From Corallococcus coralloides DSM 2259 (GTDB lineage: Bacteria; Myxococcota; Myxococcia; Myxococcales; Myxococcaceae): 64,000 bases of DNA. Location of the stretch: NCBI RefSeq assembly GCF_000255295.1, contig NC_017030.1, positions 6,422,328-6,486,327 of the forward strand, read 5' to 3'. The notes under the pieces are model-generated. The model did not search any database and was not told the origin of the DNA. It saw nothing but the letters and a program-made list of their open reading frames with translations. Made by a program: the position numbers and the translations under genes. Positions 25,798-33,230 of the stretch are shown here, one piece after another. The first letter of the stretch is position 1, and every line of letters begins with the position of its first letter.

Positions 25798-27540
25798 TCA
25801 GGCCCCGTGAACGGTCCAGGGCGCTTCTCCACCCCGGGGGACGGATGCCGTGTCCACCGATGCCACGTCCGGTACCCGGCGGAGCGCCGTGCGGCCCCGG
25901 TGCCCCCGGGCCGCGAAGCCCCGGGCGCGTTGCAGGCCCGGCAGGTGCGGATCCGCGTCGCGCCAGAGGTCCAGCACCACGGCGAAGTCGTGCTCCGCCT
26001 CGGACATGCACTCGCAGGCGACGTGGGCCTCCGCGACCAGGAGCATGCAGTGGCCACAGCCGGGCCGCTCCCCTGCCCGCTCCAGCGCCAGCTCCAGGGC
26101 CTTCTCCTCGCGGCCGGAGCGCAGGCGGATGCGGGCCAGCGTCTCACGGGGCGGCCGGCAGAAGAGCGCGGGGCCCACGGGACGCAGGCGGCGCTCCAGG
26201 CGCAGCGCCCGCGAGAGCGCGGCCTCCGCCCGGCCGGAGTCGCCCCGGCGCGCATCCAGCGTGCCCCGCAGCTCCTGCGCGGCGACCTCCACCGTGCGCG
26301 CCACGTCGCGAGCGCACAGGGCGCGGCCCTCGGAGCGAGGCGCTTCGGACAAGGTGACCACCAGCGCATCCAGGTTGGCGCACGCGCGCTCCACGTCCCC
26401 CAGCCGTCCCGTCTCCAGGGCACAGACGCCCTTCGCGTACAGGCGCACGGCGTCGCGCAGTCCCGACTCCGCGACGGTGGCGGCGTCTCCCAGCTCCATG
26501 GGGACCTCCGCCGCCGCCCGGCTGAAGCCGAAGCGCAGGTGCGCGGCGACGAGCGTGGTGGCGGCGAAGAGCACCGCCTGCGGCTGGCCTCCTGAAGCCT
26601 CCACGCGCTGCCGCAGCTTGCGCGCCCAGGCCTGCGCGCCCCGGTACTGCCCCACCTCCACGCAGCCTTCGCTCAGCAGGCGCAAAGCGGTGTCCGCGCT
26701 CGGCGCCACGTCCAGGGGCAGCGACTCTCGCGCGAGGTACGCGTCATCCGCCGCCACCGCCGACTCCAGGATGCGGTTCGCCTCCGCTGCCTTGCCCACG
26801 CGCAGCAGCAGGCGTCCGGCGGCGAGCAGCGCGGGGCTCCCCGCGGGCACGAGCGATGGAAGCAGCTCCGCGCTCTCCAACGCCGTCTCCGGCCGGGCGC
26901 TGGGCAGCCACGCCTGCACCCAGGCCATGTGCACGCCCGCGTGGTGCGGATGCGTGCGCAACAGGTCGCGCAGGAGCAGCTGCGCGTACGGCTGGCCCTG
27001 CCCGGGGCGCCCGTCGGATTCGTACCCGTCCAGAAGGAAGCCCGCGAGCAGCAGGCGAGGCTCGGGCTCCTGGGGGAAGCGGTCGATGAGGCACTCCATC
27101 TCCCGCACGAAGGCATGCCTGCCATTGGCGGGCCCCTTGTCCGCGAGGAGGCTGGCCGCGACGACCAGCCGCTGCTCCATGTCGGTGGTGCCCTCCGCCA
27201 GCGTCAGTGCCTTGCGGATGGCCTCCGCGCGGTCCGCGGTGAAGCGCTGCCCCACGCCCCGGGCGAGCGCGAGCCCCCACCACGCCATGGCGAGGGTCGG
27301 GTCCTGCCGCGCGGCCTCCGCGAAGGCGCGCCGGGCCTCCAGCGCCCAGCCCAGGTGCAAGAGGCGCAGGCCCTGATTGAAGTACGCCTGCGCCAGGGGA
27401 ACCTGCGTCGTCACCTGGAGGTGGGTGTCTCCCAGTCCGTCCTGGAGCGGCGGCGTGGGAAGGGCTTCATCCGGCAGGTCCTCCCACGCGACGTGGGAGT
27501 GGACCGACGGGGCATCGGCTCTGAACAGACGTGCCAGCAT
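25798..27540 (-). CDS. TPR-repeat protein
   Basis: This 580-residue cytoplasmic protein has no signal peptide. Residues about 50-90 are a clear TPR pair (AYFNQGLRLLHLGWALEARRAFAEAARQDPTLAMAWWGLA). Helical repeats of similar character continue to about residue 550. A cluster CGHCMLLVAEAHVACEC near residue 495 is Cys-rich and could bind metal. It ends a same-strand run that starts at the His-tailed lipoprotein. Only 10 bases separate it from the upstream gene. Function is unknown beyond protein-protein contacts. Confidence 0.75.
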   Translation of the reverse strand: MLARLFRADAPSVHSHVAWEDLPDEALPTPPLQDGLGDTHLQVTTQVPLAQAYFNQGLRLLHLGWALEARRAFAEAARQDPTLAMAWWGLALARGVGQRFTADRAEAIRKALTLAEGTTDMEQRLVVAASLLADKGPANGRHAFVREMECLIDRFPQEPEPRLLLAGFLLDGYESDGRPGQGQPYAQLLLRDLLRTHPHHAGVHMAWVQAWLPSARPETALESAELLPSLVPAGSPALLAAGRLLLRVGKAAEANRILESAVAADDAYLARESLPLDVAPSADTALRLLSEGCVEVGQYRGAQAWARKLRQRVEASGGQPQAVLFAATTLVAAHLRFGFSRAAAEVPMELGDAATVAESGLRDAVRLYAKGVCALETGRLGDVERACANLDALVVTLSEAPRSEGRALCARDVARTVEVAAQELRGTLDARRGDSGRAEAALSRALRLERRLRPVGPALFCRPPRETLARIRLRSGREEKALELALERAGERPGCGHCMLLVAEAHVACECMSEAEHDFAVVLDLWRDADPHLPGLQRARGFAARGHRGRTALRRVPDVASVDTASVPRGGEAPWTVHGA

Positions 27541-27550
27541 GGTGTCCTCC

Positions 27551-28162
27551 TCACGCTCCGGTCATCGGAGCGGCATGGTGTTGCATGACGGCGTCGGTCG
27601 CGCGCACGCGCACGGCCAGCCGCCTCCAGGCGGTCGACAACTCCTCGGCGGGGATGGGAGACGCCTTGCGCCGCGCCGCCAGGCACTCGCGCCGCCAGGC
27701 CAGGCCCACGTCGCGGGCCACCCACGCCTCGTACTCCGCGAGCCAGTCCGCCAGCCGCGCGAGTCCCGCCCGCGCCACCCTGCGCTCCGGCCCGGTGGCC
27801 GCGTCGCGCCGGACGCCCACGTCCTCCACCCGGAAGGCCGTGCCGTGCGCGTCCTCCACCCACCGGGGCACGAAGCCATCGCGCGGCACGAAGATGGCGC
27901 CGCCGCACGACTCGCACAGCGCGCCGAAGCCCCACAGCGTGAGGCGCCCCCCGTCCAAGAGCCGGCCCTGGTACGCGCTCTGTCCCTCCACGCCCGGCGG
28001 ACGCGCTTCACGCACCAGCCCGTGCCGGAGCAGCACGTTGCCGTCCGGGCAACGCACGTCCTGGCCCAGGCACCACATGGCCACGTCGAAAAGACGGTCG
28101 CCGTCGCGGCGCACGTCGCAGGGAAGCAGGGATGCGGCACTGCCAGAAGAGCTCTTGGACAT
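27551..28162 (-). CDS. Uncharacterised protein with a CESCGG motif
   Basis: I do not recognise this 203-residue protein. It seems soluble and carries CESCGG near residue 84, LPCDVRRDG and WCLGQDVRCPDGN near the start, which could form a metal site. A helical, Trp- and Arg-rich segment lies from about residue 125 on. It is 18 bases from the upstream gene and 10 from the TPR gene, so the three form one unit. Confidence 0.6.
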   Translation of the reverse strand: MSKSSSGSAASLLPCDVRRDGDRLFDVAMWCLGQDVRCPDGNVLLRHGLVREARPPGVEGQSAYQGRLLDGGRLTLWGFGALCESCGGAIFVPRDGFVPRWVEDAHGTAFRVEDVGVRRDAATGPERRVARAGLARLADWLAEYEAWVARDVGLAWRRECLAARRKASPIPAEELSTAWRRLAVRVRATDAVMQHHAAPMTGA

Positions 28163-28180
28163 GGGGCGCCTCTCGTTCCG

Positions 28181-28564
28181 CTACGAAGCGGCCTTCTTCA
28201 CGGTGGGACCCACGCGCGCGGGCACGTCGCCAAAGAGCGCCTTCGCGTCCACGGCCGTGGCGCCCGCCTGGGTGAGCAACGCGTTGACGGCGCGCACCAG
28301 CTTGGAGCGCACGCGCGGGGACAACGGCTTGTCCTCGCGCGCGGCGGTGAGCTGCTGCTCGCTCAGGCCCCGGCCGCTGCGCGGCTTGCCCAGGCCCAGC
28401 TCCGCGTACGGCTTCTGCTGCTGCTCCTTGTCACGGCGGCGCGTGGAGCGCTTGCGCTCGAGGACGCGGTCCTCCTCCGTGTGCGCTTCGAGCTGCCGGG
28501 AGCGGCGCAGCAACACCGCGGAGGAGATCTTCTGAGTGTCGAGGAACTGCTGGAAGGTACCCAT
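28181..28564 (-). CDS. Small charged protein of unknown function
   Basis: This 127-residue protein is helical and strongly charged, with a basic stretch RKRSTRRRDKEQQQKPYAELG near residues 38-58. PLSPRVRSKLVRAVNALL then resembles a DNA- or protein-binding helix pair. Its position between a lipoprotein and an unknown gene gives no function. It could be a small nucleic-acid-binding protein, but that is a guess from charge only. Confidence 0.6.
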   Translation of the reverse strand: MGTFQQFLDTQKISSAVLLRRSRQLEAHTEEDRVLERKRSTRRRDKEQQQKPYAELGLGKPRSGRGLSEQQLTAAREDKPLSPRVRSKLVRAVNALLTQAGATAVDAKALFGDVPARVGPTVKKAAS

Positions 28565-28588
28565 GGGGAACTCCGGTGAAAGAGGGGG

Positions 28589-29077
28589 TCAGTGGTCGTG
28601 GTCGTGCTCGCCCGACTCCTCGATGACGAGCGACACCGAGGACAGGGTCGAAGGACCGAAGGTGAGCGTGTGCGTGCCCACGGTGAGCGGTACGACGTGG
28701 CGGCCCTTGATGTCCGTGCAGAGCGAGGAGCTGGTGGCGCTCTCCTCGATCTCCACCGTCGCGCCGCTGCCGTTGGTGACCGTCACCGGCACCGGGGCGC
28801 TCATGTAGAGGACGTAGTCGGTGGCCTCGGAGACGGCGAAGGACACCGCGCCGCCCTTGCCGCCGGCGACGTCCACCAGCGCGATGTCGTAGCGCTTGTG
28901 GTCGTTGCTCACGGCCGGGCCCGTGCCGCTGACGGCGGCGGTGACGGCGGCAGCGGGGCCTTCCTGCAGGTGCTCGCAGCCCTCCTCGTCGACGTGGGCT
29001 TCTTCTTCGTCCCCCCCGCAACCGGCGGCGAGGAGGGCGGAGGACAGCAGCAGGGCGGACAGAAGCTTCTTCTTCAT
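28589..29077 (-). CDS. His-tailed lipoprotein
   Basis: This 162-residue protein has a signal peptide and lipobox LAAGC at about residues 16-20. An acidic stretch (GGDEEEAHVDEEGCEHLQEG) follows. The rest is a beta-rich domain that ends in GEHDHDH, a likely metal-binding tail. ATG 29077 begins the typical MKKKLLSALLL signal, so the longer upstream reading is rejected. It starts a four-gene same-strand run. A role in copper or zinc binding on the outer or inner membrane is an inference. Confidence 0.75.
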   Translation of the reverse strand: MKKKLLSALLLSSALLAAGCGGDEEEAHVDEEGCEHLQEGPAAAVTAAVSGTGPAVSNDHKRYDIALVDVAGGKGGAVSFAVSEATDYVLYMSAPVPVTVTNGSGATVEIEESATSSSLCTDIKGRHVVPLTVGTHTLTFGPSTLSSVSLVIEESGEHDHDH

Positions 29078-29359
29078 GATGGGGACTCCAGGGACACGGG
29101 GATGGACTGCGGGAACTCCAGCCGCACGGGCCGCACGCACACCGCTCCCCGGGAGGAGCGGCCGCGAAGGACCGGACGGGACTGGAAGGTGGGACCGCGG
29201 CACGAAGCACGCGCCCGTGGCCGGAGGTTCCATGCGCGTGCGGCGGATCCGTTCAGCGAACGGGAACGCGCACAGCCTGGACTTGGACTCCGGTGGCCAC
29301 GGCACACCCCGGCCCACGAAGACACGAGGAGCCAGGACGGCGGGCTACGGCGGCGGGGA
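29078..29359. other. Gene-free 282-base stretch with one hairpin
   Basis: I see no supported gene. A perfect stem CCGCTCC/GGAGCGG with loop CCGGGA lies at 29142-29161. It could end transcription from the His-rich gene at 29360 before the lipoprotein, but it has no U-tract. The lipoprotein promoter should be in this stretch; I could not identify it. Confidence 0.4.
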
Positions 29360-29806
29360 CTAGGCGCGCGGCGGCGACGACTTGGGCGCGAGCCTCAACA
29401 GCGCGACGGGTGCCGCGTGGAAGCGGAACACCGCCAGCGCCGGGCTGGAGCGCGTGGAGACCGCGGCCAGGACAGGCACGGACTCGGCCGGAGGCGGGGC
29501 CTCGCGGCGGAAGAAGGCGTGGTGGCAGTGGGCCTCACCACCGTGGGGCGTGGCCTTCGACTCCGGCGCCCGGGCCACGCGCGCGTCGTCGAAGGAGAGC
29601 GCCTCCTCCAACGGGCCGTCGTGGGAGGACGCCTCGCCCACGTGCATCACGTCCCCGTGCTCCAGGCACGTGGTGTGCTGCACGAGCGCGAAGTGGAGCA
29701 CGCTGCCCACATACACCAGCACGCACACGAGCACCCACGGCAGCGCCATCAGGCGCGGTAGGGAGCGACTCGTGCTGGGGTGGCGTCGGAGGCGGCTCAC
29801 GTCCAC
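29360..29806 (-). CDS. Membrane-anchored His-rich protein
   Basis: This 148-residue protein has one N-terminal hydrophobic helix (LPWVLVCVLVYVGSVLHFAL). After it, His and Cys residues cluster in two places: HTTCLEHGDVMHVGEASSH and HGGEAHCHHAFF. The plan resembles the small secreted protein at the head of the metal-uptake locus. GTG 29806 is the given start; ATG 29749 is an alternative without a ribosome site. A palindrome overlapping its promoter suggests control by a metal-responsive repressor. The family is not recognised. Confidence 0.65.
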   Translation of the reverse strand: MDVSRLRRHPSTSRSLPRLMALPWVLVCVLVYVGSVLHFALVQHTTCLEHGDVMHVGEASSHDGPLEEALSFDDARVARAPESKATPHGGEAHCHHAFFRREAPPPAESVPVLAAVSTRSSPALAVFRFHAAPVALLRLAPKSSPPRA

Positions 29807-29815
29807 TCGGTCTCG

Positions 29816-29860
29816 AAAAGCAACTCAGTTGTTTTTAAGCGACCTCCCCGCGCGGTGCAA
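29816..29860 (-). promoter_or_regulatory. Promoter with overlapping palindromic operator for the His-rich gene
   Basis: The palindrome has arms CAACT and AGTTG around a single base, flanked by AAAAG and TTTTT, and spans 29816-29836. On the minus strand a -35-like TTGCAC (29860-29855) and -10-like TAAAAA (29837-29832) are 17 bases apart. The palindrome would then cover the -10 and the transcription start, a classic repressor site. Its size and symmetry fit the Fur/Zur family, but the exact regulator is unknown. Confidence 0.5.
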
Positions 29861-29969
29861 GCCGGGTCGCCCTGGCCCAGGGCCGGAGGGCGAGGTGGCG
29901 GACACAGAGAACCGAGACAGGGCCCGCGGATTGTGGACCCACGAGCCCCTGGGGTCGTAGGTTCCGCGC

Positions 29970-31439
29970 GTGCACGAGCTCATGGATGTCCTGCGCAGGC
30001 AGGCACACTATTTCGGACCGGAGCTGGCGAAGACCGCCTACCAGCGCGGCCTCGCGGTGACGAAGCAGGATGGCAGCACCCAGCCCATCCCCATCACCGC
30101 CACGCCGGTCATCCTGGACGCCGAGGAGATCAAGCGCCGCTCGCTCCTCTCCGCGAAGCTGGCCTCCGCCACGATGAAGATGACGCGCGCCATCCTCGGC
30201 GGCCCGGACGCGGAGCTGCTCCTGGGCGCCCTGTCGCCGCTGGAGCGCCGCCTGGCGCAGGCCACCTGGGAGGCGAGCCGCAAGCTCGCCACCACGCGCG
30301 TGGACTACTTCGTGTCCGGTGGCCGGCCCTGGGCGCTGGAGGTGAACGCCACCATCCCGGCCATGCAGGGCTATTCAGACATCGCGGCGCGCACCTTCAT
30401 CGAAGTGGTCGCGCGGCACGTGCGCTATCCGGAGAAGGCGCTCGCGTCGCTGCTCACGCTCAACGGCAACAACGCGCTGGCGCTCTACCGCGCGCTGCTG
30501 GACGGCTACGCGGCCGAGCGCGACGGCCAGATGCCGGACACGGTGGCGCTGCTCTGCCGCAAGAACGACGCGCAGATCACGGAGCTGCGCTGGCTGTGCG
30601 AGCGCTTCCGCGAGTTCGGCGCGGACGCGGACGTGGTGCATCCGGAGGACGTGTCCGGCGACGACGCCTTCACGGTGAACGGCAAGAAGTACGACCTGGT
30701 CTACCGCCACCTCTTCGTGCGCCGGCTGGAGCAGACCCCCGCCCCCTGGGTGGAGGACTTCCTCTCCGTCGTCCCGGGCAAGAAGGCCGTGTTCCTGAAC
30801 CCGCCCGCCTCGCAGGTGGAGGTGAAGACGACGTTCGCGCTCCTGTCGCAGGCGGTGATGGACGCGGCGCTCGCCGAACGCGCGGGCCTCACGCCCGAGG
30901 AGCTGGAGGCGGTGCGCGAGTCCGTGCCCTGGACGCGCCCCTTCCGCCACGGGCCCGGCGTGGATCCGGATGGCACGCAGGTGGACGACATCGTGGCCCG
31001 CGTGGCCCGGGAGCCCGCGAGGTTCGTGCTCAAGCGCGCGTGGGATTATGGCGGCAAGGCCGTCTTCCTCGGCCGCTCCGTGGGCACCGTGCCCTATGAG
31101 GAGCGCGTGAAGGGCGCCTACGGCGAGTCCAAGACGTGGGAGCAGCTGTGCGAGCGCGCCGCGGCGGACACGCAGGGCGGCGGCTTCGTGGTGCAGGAGG
31201 TGGTGGACACGCAGCCGGAGGAGCACCTGCTCTGCGGCACGAACCAGGTGCTGCCCACCTCATTCTTCGTGGATTACTCGGCGTATGCGTCTGTTGGGCT
31301 CGCGAAGCAGCCGGCGTGGGGCGGGGTATGCCGTGGGTCCATGTCGGAGATCGTCAACATCGTGGGCGGCGGTGGCGTGCTGCCCCTCATCACGACGGAA
31401 GTTGCGTCAAAGCTTTTGCTGGCCTGGAAGGCCCTTTAA
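29970..31439 (+). CDS. ATP-grasp-like conserved protein
   Basis: This 489-residue cytoplasmic protein has no name I can give with confidence. PWALEVNATIPAMQGYSD near residue 125 has the metal-binding E-x-N pattern of ATP-grasp enzymes. RFVLKRAWDYGGKAVFLGRS near residue 350 looks like a nucleotide-contact lysine and glycine loop. The order (E-x-N before the lysine strand) would fit a circularly permuted ATP-grasp fold. Such enzymes ligate a carboxylate to an amine. It starts at GTG and stands alone upstream of the Bax-inhibitor gene by 74 bases. Confidence 0.55.
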   Translation: MHELMDVLRRQAHYFGPELAKTAYQRGLAVTKQDGSTQPIPITATPVILDAEEIKRRSLLSAKLASATMKMTRAILGGPDAELLLGALSPLERRLAQATWEASRKLATTRVDYFVSGGRPWALEVNATIPAMQGYSDIAARTFIEVVARHVRYPEKALASLLTLNGNNALALYRALLDGYAAERDGQMPDTVALLCRKNDAQITELRWLCERFREFGADADVVHPEDVSGDDAFTVNGKKYDLVYRHLFVRRLEQTPAPWVEDFLSVVPGKKAVFLNPPASQVEVKTTFALLSQAVMDAALAERAGLTPEELEAVRESVPWTRPFRHGPGVDPDGTQVDDIVARVAREPARFVLKRAWDYGGKAVFLGRSVGTVPYEERVKGAYGESKTWEQLCERAAADTQGGGFVVQEVVDTQPEEHLLCGTNQVLPTSFFVDYSAYASVGLAKQPAWGGVCRGSMSEIVNIVGGGGVLPLITTEVASKLLLAWKAL

Positions 31440-31513
31440 GGCGTCCTCCAAGGGTCCTCGTTAGACAGAGGCCGGGACTGAAGCGGTCCCCGGCCCGAAA
31501 GGAAACGAAACAC

Positions 31514-32230
31514 ATGGCGTGGGAATCTTCAGGTGGCTGGCAGAGCGGGCAGGCAGGCGCGGTGGACGACGTCCTGGTGCAGGAGTCGCAGCGCGCGTTC
31601 ATGTCTCGCGTGCACGGCTGGATGTTCGCGGGCCTGGCGCTCACCGGCGTGATGGCCATGGTGACGCTGGCCAATGAGGCGCTGCTCCGCGTGGCGGTGC
31701 AGAACCGGATGGCCCTGTTCCTGGTGCAGCTGGGCGTGGTGTTCGGCCTGTCCTTCCTGGCGCCCCGGCTGTCCGGCCCGGTGGCCGCGGTCATGTTCGC
31801 GGGCTACGCGGCGCTCACCGGCGTGACGCTGTCGGTCATCTTCCTCATCTACACGGCCAGCTCCATTGGCCAGGTGTTCTTCATCACCGCCGCGACCTAC
31901 GGCGCGATGGCCGTCTACGGCACCGTCACGAAGAAGGACCTCAGCAGCTGGGGCACGTTCCTCTTCATGGGGCTCATCGGCATCCTCATCGCGGGCGTCG
32001 TGAACATCTTCATCAAGAGCAGCGCCGTGTCGTTCGTGATGGCCTGCGCGGGCGTGCTCGTGTTCGCGGGCCTCACCGCCTACGACGTGCAGAAGCTGCG
32101 CCAGTTCCACGCGGGCACGGGCTTCAAGAGCACGACCTCGGTGGCCATCGTGGGCGCGCTCACCCTCTACCTGGACTTCATCAACCTGTTCCTGTCGCTG
32201 CTGCGCCTGCTGGGCAACCGCCGCGACTAG
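31514..32230 (+). CDS. Bax inhibitor-1 (YbhL/YccA) family membrane protein
   Basis: This 238-residue protein has seven hydrophobic segments and the family stretches YAALTGVTLSVIFLIYTASSIG, TAYDVQKLRQF and LYLDFINLFLSLLRLLG. Bacterial members are pH-sensitive calcium leak channels or modulators of the FtsH protease. The ATG is preceded by AAAGGA at ten bases. It is followed by a strong hairpin and converges on the ferredoxin gene. Confidence 0.92.
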   Translation: MAWESSGGWQSGQAGAVDDVLVQESQRAFMSRVHGWMFAGLALTGVMAMVTLANEALLRVAVQNRMALFLVQLGVVFGLSFLAPRLSGPVAAVMFAGYAALTGVTLSVIFLIYTASSIGQVFFITAATYGAMAVYGTVTKKDLSSWGTFLFMGLIGILIAGVVNIFIKSSAVSFVMACAGVLVFAGLTAYDVQKLRQFHAGTGFKSTTSVAIVGALTLYLDFINLFLSLLRLLGNRRD

Positions 32231-32240
32231 CTCCAGGCAT

Positions 32241-32273
32241 CACCCGCTTTAGCGCTGAGCGGTAAAGCGGGTG
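32241..32273. terminator. Bidirectional terminator-like hairpin
   Basis: CACCCGCTTTA and TAAAGCGGGTG are perfect 11-base arms with an 11-base loop that can pair further. It sits between the convergent Bax-inhibitor and ferredoxin genes, 10 and 40 bases from their stops. No U-tract is present. Confidence 0.6.
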
Positions 32274-32313
32274 CGCGGTACACCGAGGCGGGGCGCGAGG
32301 CGGGAAACCGCCT

Positions 32314-32649
32314 TCAGCGCTCCGCCTTCTTGTTGAAGGGCATCAGGAGCCGCTCCACGGGGCGGCCCTGCACCAGGTGCTCCTCCACGATGGTGGGCAC
32401 GTCCTCCACCTTCACGCCGCCGTACCAGGTGCCTTCCGGGTAGACGACCACGGAGACGCCGAACGAGCACGTGTCCACGCAGCCCGCCGCGTTGGCGCGC
32501 ATGCTGCGCTTGAGCCCGCGCTTGTCGAGCTCCTCCTTGAAGGCGGCCCGCACCTCTTCCCCTCCCTTGGTGGCGCAGCACCCCTTGGGGTGGCCGTCCG
32601 GGCGGCGATTTGTACAGACGAAGACGTGGCGTTCGAAGGGAGGCGGCAT
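32314..32649 (-). CDS. Thioredoxin-like [2Fe-2S] ferredoxin
   Basis: This 111-residue protein is of the Shethna / thioredoxin-fold ferredoxin family. The four cluster Cys are seen as VCTNRR...GCC early and GCVDTC in the middle, followed by the conserved YPEGTWYGGV. It carries electrons; the partner is unknown. Such proteins are sometimes close to nitrogenase or hydrogenase genes, but here it is alone. It could in principle serve the P450, but it is 23 kb away, so I do not claim it. Confidence 0.88.
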   Translation of the reverse strand: MPPPFERHVFVCTNRRPDGHPKGCCATKGGEEVRAAFKEELDKRGLKRSMRANAAGCVDTCSFGVSVVVYPEGTWYGGVKVEDVPTIVEEHLVQGRPVERLLMPFNKKAER

Positions 32650-33230
32650 GGTTCGCCTCCTAACGCGGCCGTGCGTCGAAATCGATGCCCCCGTTCAGCA
32701 GGCGACCGTCCAGGCCCGCCCCGCCCGGCCCTGTTGTCGCGGGGGCTTCGGAGCGCCCCTACGCTCGGCGCACGGACTGGCAGCAAACATCCGTCAGTGA
32801 TCACAAGCGCTTGGCGCGGCGCCCTTCCGCTCGTGTCCGATTTCACATGGTCATGGCCATACGTTGCCAGCCACAGCAGCCATTGCCACCCGGGCGAGGG
32901 TTATTAGATCCACCTTGGACGCAGATCAGAGCACCTCAGAATGTCCACCAAATGAAGTGTGTAAGAGGCACTCTGACACTAGATATAGGGGAACAGGGGA
33001 TGTTGACGGACCCCACCAGCGATCATATGGATCCGCCCGCCCGGCGGGTGGGCAGTCAGGCCCGGGCCCGGATTCCAGCGGTGGGCCCGCTGGCTTCTGC
33101 CCATCCCGGACCATCCCAACGCTGCCGTCCCCGTGCCTGGAAGTGATCATCGGATCCCCTGGGATCTCGCGGCGTTGGCTATTTTGCAAATTTTGCATCA
33201 GCACTCTCAGTGAATCTGGAGGCGGGCGTC
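32650..33230. other. Gene-free 580-base leader region of nrdJ
   Basis: No supported gene lies here. The region has lower GC than its surroundings in places. It holds two NrdR-like boxes (32945-32960 and 32976-32991) and a possible promoter (TTGGAC at 32915, CAGAAT at 32937, spacing 16). A GC-rich hairpin lies at 33045-33063 (GCCCGCCCG against CGGGTGGGC, one G-T pair). A perfect palindrome TGCAAA-T-TTTGCA lies at 33185-33197. I see no sign of a cobalamin riboswitch by eye. Confidence 0.6.
32945..32991 (+). promoter_or_regulatory. Pair of NrdR boxes upstream of nrdJ
   Basis: The second site (32976-32991, ACACTAGATATAGGGG) matches 13 of 16 bases of the NrdR box ACACTATATATAGTGT. The first site (32945-32960, CCACCAAATGAAGTGT) matches 11 of 16. 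Their starts are exactly 31 bases apart, three helical turns, the usual spacing for cooperative NrdR binding. They lie about 240 bases before the nrdJ start, just after a weak promoter-like sequence. NrdR would repress the reductase when nucleotides are plentiful. Confidence 0.65.

Noticed and set aside
32650-33230. Cobalamin riboswitch before the B12-dependent reductase
   Set aside because: I could not find a convincing B12-box sequence or the expected helices by eye. A covariance-model search would be decisive.
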